A stretch of 64,000 nt of DNA from Priapulus caudatus (GCF_000485595.1 NW_014577084.1:431149-495148), one strand, 5' to 3'. Shown: positions 11,300 to 22,665, numbered from the stretch's first letter. Made by a program: numbers and translations. Notes: a model not told the origin generated them from the letters alone.

Positions 11300-11788
11300 C
11301 AATAGATGTCAATTCTGAACATGCCTATTCCATTGTACATGCATAAAAGTGTGCCAGGTTTCAGTATAAAACTTGTAGTAAAAAATTGTATTAATATTTT
11401 TCACTTTTAAGTTCATTTAACTGAAGGTAATTTTTAATTTGTCTAAAAGAAAAATCGTATATTTATTTTAAACTTCATCATGACTCGTCATTATGAATGA
11501 AATTGCAGTGGTGATTACCAAAGGAAATGCTAGTGTGGTGAAGGAATAGTTGTGTTCAAAATACCAGCTTCTAAACTGGCACTTTATGTATTCAGTGAAG
11601 GTAACGTAGCATACTTTGAGCTAGTATAGTACCCAGATGCTTGGTTATACAAGGTATCAGGAGTTAATAAAGACAAACTTTGTCTTTATTAACTCCTGAA
11701 GGTATCTCTTAATAACATTGTCCGGTTATTTTCTGTACAAAACACGGGCGGCACATTAACTGATGACATGAAGTTTTTGTTCTGTATA

Positions 11789-11826
<38 letters not shown>

Positions 11827-12180
11827 AGGGTGTGTGTATGATCCATTATTCTCCATCTTGACTTTGTTTAAAACTCCTATTTATTGTAAGTTATTAAACA
11901 AAAATCAACAACATAGTTACTGTTGAACTTAATATTGACTAATTACCACAAAAATATCTGCAACCTAATGCTACATGATGTAACTTAATTGTGGCCGAGG
12001 TGCTCTTGAAACCTAAACAGCTAACGATAGTAAAAATGTTTAAAAATTGTAGGAAAGTTAAAAAAATGTTTTAATCCGATATCTATTTTATTTTATTTTT
12101 TATTTTATTTTTTATATGGCTTTTTAGAACAAGCTCGTACATCAAATACAGTAATTCGTACTACCGAGCGGCCTCCAGAT
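11300..12180. other. Intergenic; (GT)n at 11791-11820
   Basis: Apart from the palindrome, this AT-rich stretch holds a (GT) run of about 30 bases followed by GCGCGCG, and TTTTATTTTATTT repeats near 12085-12115. No coding exon was recognised. Confidence 0.5.
11657..11699. repeat. Near-perfect palindrome, 21-bp arms
   Basis: TCAGGAGTTAATAAAGACAA pairs with its reverse complement around one central base at 11678. It shares wording with the palindrome at 20361 and with the termini and flanks of the foldback elements at 2254 and 3211, so it is probably a minimal relic of that family. Confidence 0.8.
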
Positions 12181-12185
12181 CTATA

Positions 12186-14099
12186 TCACTGTCTCGTGTA
12201 GCATGGTTTGTAGCCGGCCATTAACATGAACTCGTAGCAATGTTCCTCTATAATTTTGATGACACGCGGTGGAAGTGCGTCCATCCACGCTGTTGCTGTC
12301 GCGTTGGAATCCTTGCGGAACGTTCCAAAGCGATACACCTTGGATGTCTGGTTCCCACTGACCTTTCCCTGAGTGTTCACGTCCAACCACTCGTAAACGC
12401 TGGGCGGGAGTTCCGGCAAGCCAACAAAGTCATAAAGTTGTTTGGCACTCTCTACGGGCGCTGCAGCCAAATCCTCGTACCTAACACGACGATAGCTCGA
12501 AGGTGCGCGCAGTCGCAGGCTGTTGCCCTGCACGAGATTTTTCAGTTGATCTGCGCAGTGGATCTTCACATTTGCACGCAGTATCTCGACTGCTGCGGAG
12601 ACGTTATTGGAGAGGCTCGGCCACCAAGACCGGAACATGCCTCTCGGATCACGGATGAGATGAAGTATTTTCACGTCGAGGATCGGATGTTCAAGCAATG
12701 GTTCAAGGTCGCTGATGTTTGCGCGGATCACCTTAATCGCACAATGCCCGTACGTGTTGCAGACCGCTGGCACCACCTCAAATCGCGTCTTCACTGTTTC
12801 CTTTATAAGTTTACTGCAGTTCGGTTCTATCTTGCCAGCAATATCTACTGCCATCGGGCAACCAAGGGTCTCAGTAATGGCTTTGCTCATGTACATGAAA
12901 TTGGTTGTCGGTTTGTAGTCTTTATTCGGTTTGCACAAAAACAAGCTCGTGAGAAGAGATCGCTGCCTTACGGCCTTTTGTTCGGACGACAAGTTAGCGT
13001 AGTCAGGCACTGTACCAAATGAGTGAAGCGGTTCAAAGACATAATACACATCCGCGTTTTGATTGAATATTTCGCCCGTGAACGTAGATCCTGATCGGTA
13101 GCGCGTACTGATGAGGATGGCCTTCTTTCGTTGTTGTAGTGGTTGGGGTCTCTCATATTTCCATTGATTTCCTGCAACTAAAAGTCTATACATTATATTA
13201 CTATATACTATTATAGGCAACATATAGACTAACGGCAAATCATATAAAGAAAATAGGCGAAATTCGCCACACTTATGCGTAAAGTGACTATACGTATTCC
13301 TTGATAATATATTGATTACGTTTTTATATGAGCATTGTCCGTGATATCTCAGTGAGGAAATTAAGAACCTTAGAACCTTTGCCGTTTTAACTTCTGTATG
13401 GTACAAAATAGCAACATTTACGCGGTGATATATATATATATATCAAGAGCTAATAATACCTAGAGTGTACAACGGAAAAACGGGNCTCAAATCGCGTATT
13501 CACTGTTTCCTTTATAAGTTTTACTGCCAGTTCGGTTCTATTTTGCCAGCAATATTTACTGCCATTGGGCAATCAATGGTCTCAGTAATGGCTTTGCTCA
13601 TGTACATGAAATTGCGTGGCGGTTGGTAGTCCTTATTCGGTTTGCACAAAAACAAGCTCGTGAGAAGAGATCGCTGCCTTATGGCCTTTTGTTCAGACGA
13701 CAAGTTAGCGTAGTCAGGCACTTTACGTTTAAATGCGTGAAGCGGTTCAAAAGACATAATACACATCCGCGTTTTGATTGAATATTTCGCCCGTGAACGT
13801 AGATCCTGATCGGTAGGCGTACTGATGAGGATGGCCTTCTTTCGTTGTTGTAGGGTTGGGTCTCTCATATTTCCATGATTCCCTGCAACTAAAAGTCTAT
13901 ACATTATATATACTATATACTATTATAGGCAACATATAGACTAACGGCAAATCATATAAAGAAAATAGGCGAAATTCGCCACATTATGCGTAAAGTTTTT
14001 ATATGAGCATTGTCCGTGATATCTCAGTGAGGAAATTAAGAACCTTCGAACCTTTGCCGTTTTAACTTCTGTATGGCACAAAATAGCACCATTCACGCG

Positions 14100-14152
<53 letters not shown>

Positions 14153-14387
14153 TAAGTTAGAAGTTAGATATTGTTCGTTTCGTATATGAATTGTCTCGAA
14201 CCAATGCTAGTTTTGCTTCTAAAAAGAGCATAGTCTTAGAAACACCGTTGCTTTCCACGTATGTGGAGCTATTGATGGATAGTTCCCTTGTCACCCACAT
14301 CAAAGCGACTACTGCCATTGCGCTAACCAGTCCTTTTTTCAGAAGCATCCGTTGGCACCCCGCGCAACTTGGAGTTGGAATCTCCAT
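12186..14387 (-). CDS. Carbohydrate sulfotransferase, type II Golgi membrane protein (2-exon model)
   Basis: The catalytic exon runs 13173-12186. It has the PAPS 5'-phosphosulfate loop RYRSGSTFTGEIFNQ, a YYVFEPLH phrase and the 3'-phosphate motif IRDPRGMFRSWW, the layout of the Gal/GalNAc/GlcNAc 6-O-sulfotransferases (CHST1/3/7 type) that transfer sulfate from PAPS to glycans in the Golgi lumen. The acceptor TTTTAGTTGCAG precedes it. A good first exon lies upstream at 14387-14246: MEIPTPSCAGCQRMLLKK, then a hydrophobic anchor (GLVSAMAVVALMWV), then an Asn-rich stem. Donor GTGTTT at 14245 joins in phase, but is weak. The model is about 376 residues, usual for the family. An alternative is an unspliced start near 13406, whose N-terminal residues look like translated intron. 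Confidence 0.8.
13486..14101 (-). pseudogene. Partial duplicate of the sulfotransferase, frameshifted
   Basis: It repeats 12779-13430: the start of the catalytic domain, the acceptor and the upstream intron. Small indels break the frame: the loop reads TPTDQDLRSRAK instead of RYRSGST, and GTAGGCGT replaces GTAGCGCGT. The 3' half, with the second PAPS motif, is missing. It starts immediately after a single N at 13485. A true local duplication or an uncorrected haplotype or read left at a scaffold join are both possible. Confidence 0.75.
14102..14150. repeat. (TA)n microsatellite
   Basis: About 24 consecutive TA units. A short version sits at the equivalent place at 13431-13443, beyond the parent copy. 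Confidence 0.95.
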
Positions 14388-14399
14388 GATGAACCTACA

Positions 14400-15200
14400 C
14401 ATATATCTATATATATATATACACGCGTATACGCGCGTGCGTATGCCGGTGCGCGTATCTGTGCGCGCGTGTGTGTGGGCGCGCGCTTGTGCATGTGCGT
14501 GCGTGTGTGAAAACCATTGAATTATTAGAACGGAAGAAATCACTGCATTATTTTGACATTGGCATTGAAAGGCCAATATCAGAGGGTGATAATGACATCT
14601 GGCTGATGACCTGTCATTATTCACCCATGCGAACAAGAAAGTAAGGCAGTCATGAATTATCGATGATCTCAATAATGGTAACTTGAAAAATACCTATCAA
14701 TATAGGAAGTTAGGTCAAAGAGTTTATAGTAACCTATAAAAACAGGAAATCTCTGGGAGTCTGGGAATTTTGATATATATATATGTATATTTATACGAAC
14801 GTGCGTGCGTATGTCGGCGCGCGTATCTCTCTGAGTACGTGCGTGAGTGCATGTGCGTGTGCGTGTGCTCATGTATGGCTACTCCTGCTTCAAAGTTCAA
14901 CCTATAAAATAAAATTAACATCGATAAAAACATGTAAATCTGATTGAATGGTCGGCGGTCTGAACTTGCACATGCGAAATTATTGTATAATAGTTGTATA
15001 TAATATTTATAACTGTAAATATAAAGGAATATATATATAAATAATTGTCAGTGAGAATAGTAAGCGTTCCAGTCGAACATACGATCATATGAGTTAAATT
15101 CTTTAATCTTATCTGGTGTAAACGTTGCTGACATGAACGTCGCCGTCTCTCTGGCGATCGGTGGCTTTTAAACTGACTGCATGGCAGAATCTACCGAATA
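14400..15200. other. Intergenic, with two related ATAT...ACGCGCGTGCGT tracts
   Basis: 14405-14510 and 14765-14870 share a layout: a TATATAT run, then GTGCGTGCGTATG, then CGCGCGTATCT and GTGCATGTGCGTG. They look like two copies of one small repeat. No gene was recognised. Confidence 0.5.
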
Positions 15201-15239
15201 TGAACCATACCAATGTGTTTATTATCTACTCTTGACCAT

Positions 15240-15720
15240 ACATAAACGTAGCGGCAACGCGCCGCCACACTCAAGTAACTGTGACATCGACGGCTTCAAC
15301 GACTAAATCGCACTTAGTTTGCTTCATTTCTAACTGATCGAAGCCGAGTCGACAGGTAAACGTAATCTCGGCGCTCTTTATATACGACAGATAGCGTGCG
15401 CAATGACAGTGTAGGGCGACGTAGGTCGATCGTCGACGTAGGGTGTGACTAGGCGCAGCCTAGGACACACTGCGCGATTTTCTACGCTGGCCGCTTGTGA
15501 TCGATAATACGTGCGGGTCCGCGCGGATGCTGTCCCGGTCTCACGGCAGCGTATTTCGCTCGCGATCGCATACGCCCGGCGCATCGCTCGTATTGTTGAC
15601 ATATTGACATATTCGACATGTTGAATATTTCCGCCCGGTTTTCTATCGCGTGCGTACAAATACGACATTGTGTCCACATGTTCGCGCGCGATTTCTTTCA
15701 GCAGCCAATCAGTTTAGTAC
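15240..15720 (+). promoter_or_regulatory. CpG-rich promoter-like segment
   Basis: CG dinucleotides and motifs such as GCGCGATT, CGCGCGG and GATCGTCGACG are much denser than in the flanking AT-rich sequence. It ends just before a plausible first coding exon at 15780. CCAAT-like bases (GCCAATCAG at about 15702) lie about 75 bp upstream of that ATG. Promoter role is inferred. Confidence 0.4.
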
Positions 15721-15779
15721 AGGCGCAGCTCACATGACCTGCATGAAAATAACAGCGCTAAACACAAGAAGTGTGAACT

Positions 15780-15915
15780 ATGCAGAAGGAGGATGATTTG
15801 GCCATTTTATGGTCAGAGAACTCGTGTCTGTATTACATACAGTCTGTAGAGTATCGCAATCGAGTTGCGAAGGAAATAGCATTAAATGCTATAGCGCAAC
15901 TACTGGAGATGACTG
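15780..15915 (+). CDS. First exon of a MADF-domain protein
   Basis: ATG at 15780 opens a 45-codon exon ending at donor GTAATT (15916), leaving one base of phase. Residues AILWSENSCLYYIQSVEYR, then NRVAKEIALNAIAQLLEM match the first half of a MADF (Myb/SANT-like) DNA-binding domain: aromatic and acidic residues, C/P-x-LY, D/E-Y-x-NR, then ALxxIAxxL. Such domains occur in transcription factors and in proteins partnered with Harbinger transposons. I could not find the next exon with confidence, so the gene is partial or decayed. Confidence 0.5.
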
Positions 15916-16360
15916 GTAATTTCACCCTGTATAAATAGCTCAATAAATCGAATTATTTTTATTGTTTAATTGACGATTTCGTATGGCAGTGTTGTGCATA
16001 TAAGTATGACAACAGCCCTTAATTACTTATATATTATTTATAGATGGGCTATTTGTAGAATTTTAGCAAATTTAATTTGAATTCTATGTACAACCTTCCG
16101 TCTAACACACACTGTTCCGACTTTATTTATTTTCACCCGTTACTGTACATGCTACACGTACATGTACATGTACATGTAACACGGCTAGCGTACAAAATCG
16201 AAGTGTGTGTCCAGCTGTACGCGCAACTCGTACGGCGTTCTAATTAACAAATAAAATCGTATAATCGTAAATCGTATTATCGTAAATCGATTAATTAACA
16301 ATTAAAATCGTGAGCGAAAATATACGCTGCCGGGCAGCGTACAGAATCGCTAGTGTGTCG

Positions 16361-16690
16361 AACTTAAAGAAACTTACGTAACTTAAGAACGTAAACTTAA
16401 CTTATTACGTACTTTACTTATTAATTATTACTTACTACTTATTACTTATTACTTTACTTATTAGTTACTTTACTTTACTTTACTTAAACTTTACTTATTA
16501 CGTAACTTAAGAACTTAAAGAAACTTACGTAACTTAAGAACGTAAACTTAACTTATTACGTACTTTACTTATTAATTATTACTTACTACTTATTACTTAT
16601 TACTTTACTTATTAGTTACTTTACTTTACTTTACTTAAACTTTACTTATTACGTAACTTAAGAACTTAAAGAAACTTACGTACGCGCGGC
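16361..16690. repeat. 151-bp tandem duplication rich in ACTTA
   Basis: The phrase AACTTAAAGAAACTTACGT starts at about 16361, 16512 and 16663, giving two essentially identical 151-bp units and a stub. Inside each unit ACTTTACTTATTA recurs at short range. Confidence 0.85.
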
Positions 16691-16770
16691 ACGAGAGCAA
16701 AGATTTTCGACTCGGATATTTCCAGTGCGTATATACAGTCTATAGCCGCGGAAAACAACGGTATTTTTTA

Positions 16771-17168
16771 AGCCCTGTCTACACTAGCAAACTTTAGCAA
16801 ACTTTAGTTTGCAAACTCGAGCAAACTCCGAGTTCGAGCAAACTCGAGCAAACTCGAGCAAACTCCGAGTTCACTGGTACTGACTGTGAATTCCAATGTT
16901 CAATGTCCAATGTTTGTCTATCTGCAGGATCACATGACTACAAACTGTCATTTGATTGGCTGAGTTATTCCAAACTCAGCAAACTCGAGCAAACTAGTTT
17001 GTCAAGAAGGTGCACGGCCTAACTTCTGCAAACTTCTGCAAACTAGTTTGCCGAAGTTTATCAACTGGTCTACACTGGCAAACTTTGGAAAACTTTTCTG
17101 GCCAAACTCGGAGTTTGCTCGAGTTTGCTCGAGTTTGCAAACTAAAGTTTGCTAGTGTAGACAGGGCT
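16771..17168. mobile_element. 398-bp MITE with TTA target duplication
   Basis: It begins AGCCCTGTCTACACTAGC and ends with the exact reverse complement GCTAGTGTAGACAGGGCT. It is flanked on both sides by TTA (16768-16770 and 17169-17171). The arms are filled with GCAAACTCGAGCAAACT repeats. GTCTACAC is shared with the ends of the element at 10193-11227, so the two may be related families. Non-autonomous. Confidence 0.85.
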
Positions 17169-17457
17169 TTACGCTGATACCTCGCGTGTTGTTAATATTT
17201 TCGTATATATGTATATGTCCCGTAGCTTTTAATATCCTATTGGGTACTGTATACGTGTTAACCCCCGCCAAAGTCCGCTGCTTGATTTACGCATTTTTTC
17301 GATTCACGCGACCATTTTCACATTCGAGTCACGGATAAAAGCTAGGCCACCTTACGTGCCAGCTGAACCTAACTATATATACCTCCAAGAGCGCATAAAG
17401 AAGGCTTCTTGATACCTCTGATTTGCATGCAAAACACATGTAGGCCTACAGCTGCAG

Positions 17458-17560
17458 TGTCCTTTAAACCAGGGAATATTGTTCGAATAAAGGTGGATGG
17501 CGATAATAGGTGGAAGATTTGGTATTATACGTCCAAAAGTCGAAGAATGCGCGCATGCAG
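17458..17560 (+). CDS. Possible orphan exon (function unknown)
   Basis: Between acceptor CTACAGCTGCAG and donor GTCAAG one frame reads SFKPGNIVRIKVDGDNRW and then KIWYYTSKSRRMRAC. It looks protein-like but matches no domain I can name. Its phase is compatible with the MADF exon at 15780-15915, but that pairing is speculative and chance is quite possible. Confidence 0.2.
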
Positions 17561-18252
17561 GTCAAGACACAATAGTGGAGAATTTTGACAGACTCCAGTG
17601 CGTACCATTTACATTTACTCATTTACTCATTTACAGTCAGTAGCAGTCAGCAGTACTCATTTAGCAGTACTCATTTACATACAGTGGCAGTCAGCCACGT
17701 ATGACTTATCACGCCTCTCTGGACTCTTATGTTATTTTGGCAGCTCAAAAAAATATCTTTTCTTATCTGTGCAATATATATGATTGTGACAACCTACTAC
17801 TACACAAGTTTTCGGCATATATATACAAGGAAATTAATATGCTTTAGGTTTGCAAATCGGTTATTGCGTGTGTAATCCCCGTGTAAGCTCACGGAGACAG
17901 GCTGTTGTTTTCACCGGCACAGCTGGTTGCTAGGTTAAGAAAGTCCCGGATGTGGCAAAGTTCCCGGCTGTCCGCCCGCACCTATAAGGTTCGTGTTATA
18001 TTTCCTTGTCATTCATGTGAAGCCGAGTTCCCAGTGAATTCAGTCAGCGACTAGGTCTTATTTACATCATATTCATTAATAAGGTGATGCCAACGGCTCT
18101 ATTTTTGACAAAATATAGCAAACAAATAAACATTCATACCGTTTTGCTTACACAATCATGTTATTATTGATTTCTAGGCGATATTACCATTAGCACACGA
18201 CTTGGCTGAGAGTGGCAAAACGCGCCTGCGAGTTTGAAGATAATACATAACG

Positions 18253-18983
18253 ATAGAATTTGTTACTAGTAATCGTGGTCGTATAAAATTCGTGTATGAA
18301 GGTTTTGTCTATGTGAAACAGAAAACACTGGCTGATGGAGTCATATCCTATGAGTGTGAGATGAGGCGTAACAGCAAACAATGTAGAGCCATAGTTAGAG
18401 TTGATGGTGACCGAGTTGTTGGACGTTTCAATGAACAGACCCATGCTCCTAATGTTGGACGTTCGGAAGAGATGAAAGTTCGCCAGAACGTTAAACGTCG
18501 TGCAATAGACACTGAGGAAAGCGCTCAGCAAGTCGTCACGCAGGGACTCGGGAACGTTAGTGATGAAGCGGCTGTAAAACTTGCAGCTATTCGTAACATT
18601 CGTCGCTATCGCCAAGCTGCTGGAAATCCACCTGTGCTCCCACAGACACTAGCAGACCTAGTTTTACCATACGAATATCAGCGTACATGTATGCTCTAGC
18701 TGATGAGCCATTTCTGCTGTTTGACAGCGGTGCTGATGATGATAGAATCGTGCTATTCTCTACCGAAATTAACCTTCGCGTTCTGGAGACATCTACGGAC
18801 TGGTTTTGCAATGGAACATTGAAAGTTGTGCCCGATGTATTCTATCAGCTATTTACCCTCCATGCTCTGATCAACAACCATGTGGTTACTTGCATCTATG
18901 CTCTCTTACCAAACAAGAGACAGCCCACATATTTGCGACTTTTACGTGAACTATGTCGCCATTATAATGATAATAATATATAA
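18253..18983 (+). pseudogene. FLYWCH-MULE transposase-derived gene, frameshifted and truncated
   Basis: The first frame gives a FLYWCH zinc finger: IEFVTSNRGRIKFVYEGFVY, a C-x-RR-x-S-x-QC core and the closing THAPN. A linker follows (IRRYRQAAGNPPVLPQTLADL, then VLPYEYQRT). Around 18687-18698 the frame shifts and the N-terminal part of a MULE transposase domain follows in the next frame: DEPFLLFDSGADDDRIVLF, DWFCNGTLKVVPDVFYQLF and ALLPNKRQPTYLRLL. No in-frame ATG precedes the finger, and the ORF ends in an AT palindrome before most of the catalytic domain. The family descends from Mutator-like DNA transposons. This copy cannot make a full protein. Confidence 0.75.
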
Positions 18984-19032
18984 AATAATAATATAATATA
19001 TAATTATATATTATTATCATTATAATGGCGAC
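18955..19032. repeat. Perfect palindrome, 28-bp arms, at the transposase breakpoint
   Basis: The left arm 18955-18982 starts GTCGCCATTATAATG, and the right arm 19005-19032 is its exact reverse complement. A 22-bp AT-only loop separates them. The left arm overlaps the end of the transposase ORF. Confidence 0.9.
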
Positions 19033-19879
19033 ACAGCACACTCGCAGCGGCGAGTGCGGGAGCGTTCGGCGTTAGTTTTTATGAAGGAAAGTTGATATAC
19101 AGTGACGCAGCAGTGGAACTGTGATTGAGAGGTACGGTAGTATTTGTGAACGTGCGTTCATATTATTTTCAGTTTTTACTGACCCTGTCTATAGATATAG
19201 AAGAAGATATATAGAATCTTCTTCTATATCTATGCTCTGTCCCAAGTGCCTGTGTGTGCGGGTATGCGCGCGCGGAGTATCGCACAGCATCGCAACCGTG
19301 TTGTAGAAATTGTTGTTTTTGTGTCGGGAGCTAAATTTATTGCGGGTATTTTTAGTTAAAGTTTAGTTTAGTGTATTCGATAAAGATTCTTCGGGATATT
19401 CCTGCCTCTCCACCTGTTGGCGAGAGTAGGCTAATAAAGTCACTGCCGGCGGCAGGTTAAAACCCGCAATACATGTGTTTGCGTATTTCTTGCGTTGTCT
19501 TCGTGACTCCTGAGTAGAACGAATATATCCTGAATATAATAGTAGGCCCCTACTTTACATTTTTCGTAAAATGTCTTTATACGGAATATATCTGATATGA
19601 ATTATTTACTGCATATTTCTATGATGCTCGTCAGCGACTCCCTTCTCTCCCCTCCTCCCCTTCGTGTCATTGGCCACTAAGCATGGCTGTAGCTAGCGGG
19701 GGGAGCATTCCCCCCAGAAAAATATATATACTGCTCCATGTTCAATGGGGAATTGTACGGTGGCCCACAGGGACAAAACTCCATACTTCTGAAAACGCTA
19801 TACTTCGGAAAGTTCATCTCTATACTTCTGAAAACTCCATACTTCTGAAATTTCCTTAAAACTGAAATCTCTAAACATA
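19033..19879. other. Repeat-rich intergenic sequence, no gene
   Basis: It holds a short palindrome at about 19191-19236 (ATAGATATAGAAGAAGAT against its reverse complement) and a GGGGGG...CCCCCC foldback near 19697-19715. Near 19785-19870 are repeats of AACTCCATACTTCTGAAA. No coding exon was seen. Confidence 0.4.
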
Positions 19880-20275
19880 CAGGAAAGTAGAGGAAGAGAG
19901 AGAGAGGAGGTATATGAGGAGCGGAGAAGGTGGTAGAGGAGGAAGGGGTAGTGGAGGAGATGGGGAAGATGTTGGAGGAGGAGGAGAGGAGGATTTAGAG
20001 GACGAAAGAGAAGGTAGAGGAGGAGCAGGAGGTAGAAAAGGGACAGGTGGTACAGGGAGGAGGGAAGAAGGTGGTGGAGGAGGAGGAGGAGGGGGAGCTG
20101 ATAGATGGGGGAGAAGGTGGTGGAGGAGGAGGGGGGAGAAGGTGGTGGAGTAGGAGGAGGTAGAGGAGGGCGCCTCTACCTCCTCCTCCTCCATCACATT
20201 CTCCCCTTCCTCCTTCCTCAACCACCACATGCACCTCCTCTACCTCCTCATCTCCCCCTCCTACTCCTCCTCCAC
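19880..20275. repeat. Long GGA polypurine tract joined to its TCC mirror
   Basis: 19880-20168 is almost pure A/G (GGAGGAGGTAGAGGAGG type). At about 20165-20185 it flips (AGAGGAGGGCGCCTCTACC) into C/T sequence to about 20275. The single strand could fold into a long hairpin, and the duplex suits triplex formation. Gly/Glu and Pro/Ser ORFs here are artefacts of composition. Confidence 0.85.
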
Positions 20276-20360
20276 TGTCCGATGTCCACTGTCCAATGTC
20301 CGGGGGGTAAATGTCCGGGGGGTGACCAAAAGAGGTTTGTCTTCATTAACTCCTGATATG

Positions 20361-20406
20361 ATCAGGAGCGTATAATGACAAATATTTGTCATTATACGCT
20401 CCTGAT
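20361..20406. repeat. Perfect 46-bp palindrome
   Basis: ATCAGGAGCGTATAATGACA and three more bases are followed immediately by the exact reverse complement. The wording (CAGGAGCGTATAA) resembles the TCAAGAGCGTATAA terminus of the foldback element at 2254. Confidence 0.9.
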
Positions 20407-21019
20407 ATGATGTATATACTTATAATTTCTCTCAAGCAAAATTATTAGCTTGAAAAAAGTCCCACGTTGAATCTGCAGAGTAGGCCTATATGCGACAGTT
20501 GGTCAAATTACAAATACGTCTACATAGAAGATGTCAGCTTTTCTAATTCTGTTGAGGCGCAATTAAAGGCGGTCTAATCCTTCATGCCAAAGAAATGAGG
20601 TGTTCGAGCGAGAGCCGAGTGATGATGCAGAAAGTATGTACGTGAGTGTGTGAGGGGCTGAACCGTATATTTCAGCAATCGAAATTTATGTTTAGAGAGA
20701 ACGGGCATAGCTATGATATCCTCTTTAGGCCTGTGATTTCAACCCGTTGTCTGTCTATTCTACTGCACCCACCATACTTCAATAATGACGAGTACTCACT
20801 CCCCCAGTCCAAGAAGAATTAGGGGGTTGGAGGTTTTGGAGAATGAGGAAAAATGCACAATGAAACGTAATTGTGAAGAAGAAGAAGAAAACGAAGAAAG
20901 AGAGAGAGAGAGAGTGGGGGTGGACGAAAATACGAGGATGTGGTAGAGGACGGCGACGACAACAACAAACTAAATCTACAGCAACAAATCGAAAATACCA
21001 TTGATGCGCACACCACCGG
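20407..21019. other. No gene recognised
   Basis: Mostly unique-looking sequence. Purine-rich GAAGAAGAAGAAAACG and GAGAGAGAG runs lie at about 20875-20915. No exon was supported. Confidence 0.4.
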
Positions 21020-21360
21020 GAGGACATGTGCGTGCGTCTGTGTGTGCGTGCGTGCGTGCGTACACGCAGACGCACGTACGCATGCATGTACACACAGACG
21101 CACGCACGCACGCACGCACGTACACACAGACGCATGCTCGCACGCACTCGCGTACACACAGACGCACGCACGCACGCACGTACACACAGACGCATGCACG
21201 CACGCACATACACACAGACGCACCCACGCACGCACGCACGCACGCACGCACGTATACAGACGCACGCACGCACGCACGTACACAGACGCACACACGCACG
21301 TACACACAGACGCACGTACACAGACGCAAACACGCACGCACGTACACACAGACGCAAGCA
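21020..21360. repeat. ACGC/CACACAGACG minisatellite
   Basis: Array of ACGCACGCACGCACG blocks separated by TACACACAGACGCA, with irregular period. All frames stay open in both directions. It is simple-repeat DNA and not a gene. Confidence 0.95.
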
Positions 21361-21429
21361 GCACCACCCATTGAAAGTTGAGAGAGAATATCCCCCAAAA
21401 AGCTGAGCACATTGCACAACCTCTGGCTG

Positions 21430-22665
21430 CACTCTTTAATACCTGTATTACAAGAAGCTATTTTCCCACGGAACTAAAAAAAAAAAAAGCGGAAATCACG
21501 CCAATCTTCAAAAAAGAGGACAAACTGGACAAGTGAAATTACCTACCAATAAGCGGCCTGCCGTGCTTTTCCAAACTTTTCGAGGGACTTCTTGGAGACC
21601 AAGTAGGATCGCACTTCAACGACATTTTCTCGCCGCGTATTTCTCGAGAACCGTCACCAGCGAGTTAAAAGTCGGAGGTACCCTGAGCATCTGGAAAATG
21701 CCAACCAAAGGAGTACCGCAAGGGTCAGTCCTCGGACCCACTCTATTCAACATATTTATAAACGACATCTTCATAATGCACTCACACCTGGATATCGCCA
21801 ACTACGCAGACGACAACACGCTTTGCCCACACAACAATAACCTAGACACACTCATTACAGAACTAACACATGGCTATTCCACTCTAACCAAGTGGTTTAA
21901 CGAAAACCGCATGCAAGCCAACCCTAAAAAATTTCAATGCATAATCCTATCACCCACCTCCACTCTTGAAGACATTGACCTAAACATCGACGACTTTAAA
22001 ATAACAAACAGATCTGATGTCACACTACTTGGCGTGGATATCAACAGCCGCCTAACTTTCGACAAGCACATTAGGAACATCTGCATCAGGGCGTCACGCC
22101 AGCTAAATGCCCTAAAACGTTTTGGAAAATACTTATAGATTACAAATCTAGACTTCAAATATACAAATCATACTGCCTAAGCAACTTCAACTACTGTCCC
22201 GCCGTCTGTCACCACACAGGAAAACATTAACAAACTAGAACAAATACAAAGAAGAGCACTTAGCTTTGTTGTTGGTCGAGGCAGCCACACACACGAAGAT
22301 CTTCTAGCCCACACCAATCTTCCTAGCCTAGGACTAGGGCGAGTCAAGGCCATCGCCACAGAAGTATACAAGGCCATGCATACACGATGAAAGCCCAACC
22401 TATATATAAAGAGCCTTTTCAAACATTCATGCACCCCCTACAACCTCCGAAGTAAAAACTCTCTTGCGCTTCGCGACTATAATTCAATAACTTATGGCAA
22501 GAAATCCTTTCGGTACCACGGCACCTGGCTATTGAACAACCCCCCCCCCCCCCAACATCCGTCAGGCTACAGACCTCACAACCTTCAAGGCGCTTCTAAG
22601 ATCGTGGTCAGGTCCATCCTGTGTATGTGCGATGCGCCGCTGATGCCCCCCACTAATTAACCCAC
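21430..22665 (+). pseudogene. Non-LTR retrotransposon (LINE) reverse-transcriptase relic
   Basis: Fragments in order: TPIFKKEDKLDK with a stop, then NYLPISGLPCFSKLFEGLL (the NYRPIS...K..E block of LINE RTs). After loss of the RT middle, GVPQGSVLGPTLFNIFIND and the catalytic IANYADDNTLC follow. Next come LLGVDINSRLTFDKHI and a C-terminal stretch similar to the RYHGTWLLN and LTTFKALLRSW end of CR1/jockey-like elements. Stops, a frameshift near 22135 and a C-run at 22540 break it. The endonuclease is missing. An ancient copy, not active. Confidence 0.8.

Noticed and set aside
12240-13022. 260-codon plus-strand ORF
   Set aside because: Antisense shadow of the sulfotransferase exon, which has clear PAPS motifs on the minus strand.
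20779-21432. 200-codon minus-strand and 140-codon plus-strand ORFs
   Set aside because: Cys/Val/Arg and His/Thr/Ala repeats from the ACGC minisatellite; not genes.
22177-22434. 85-codon minus-strand ORF
   Set aside because: Antisense to the LINE relic's C-terminal region.
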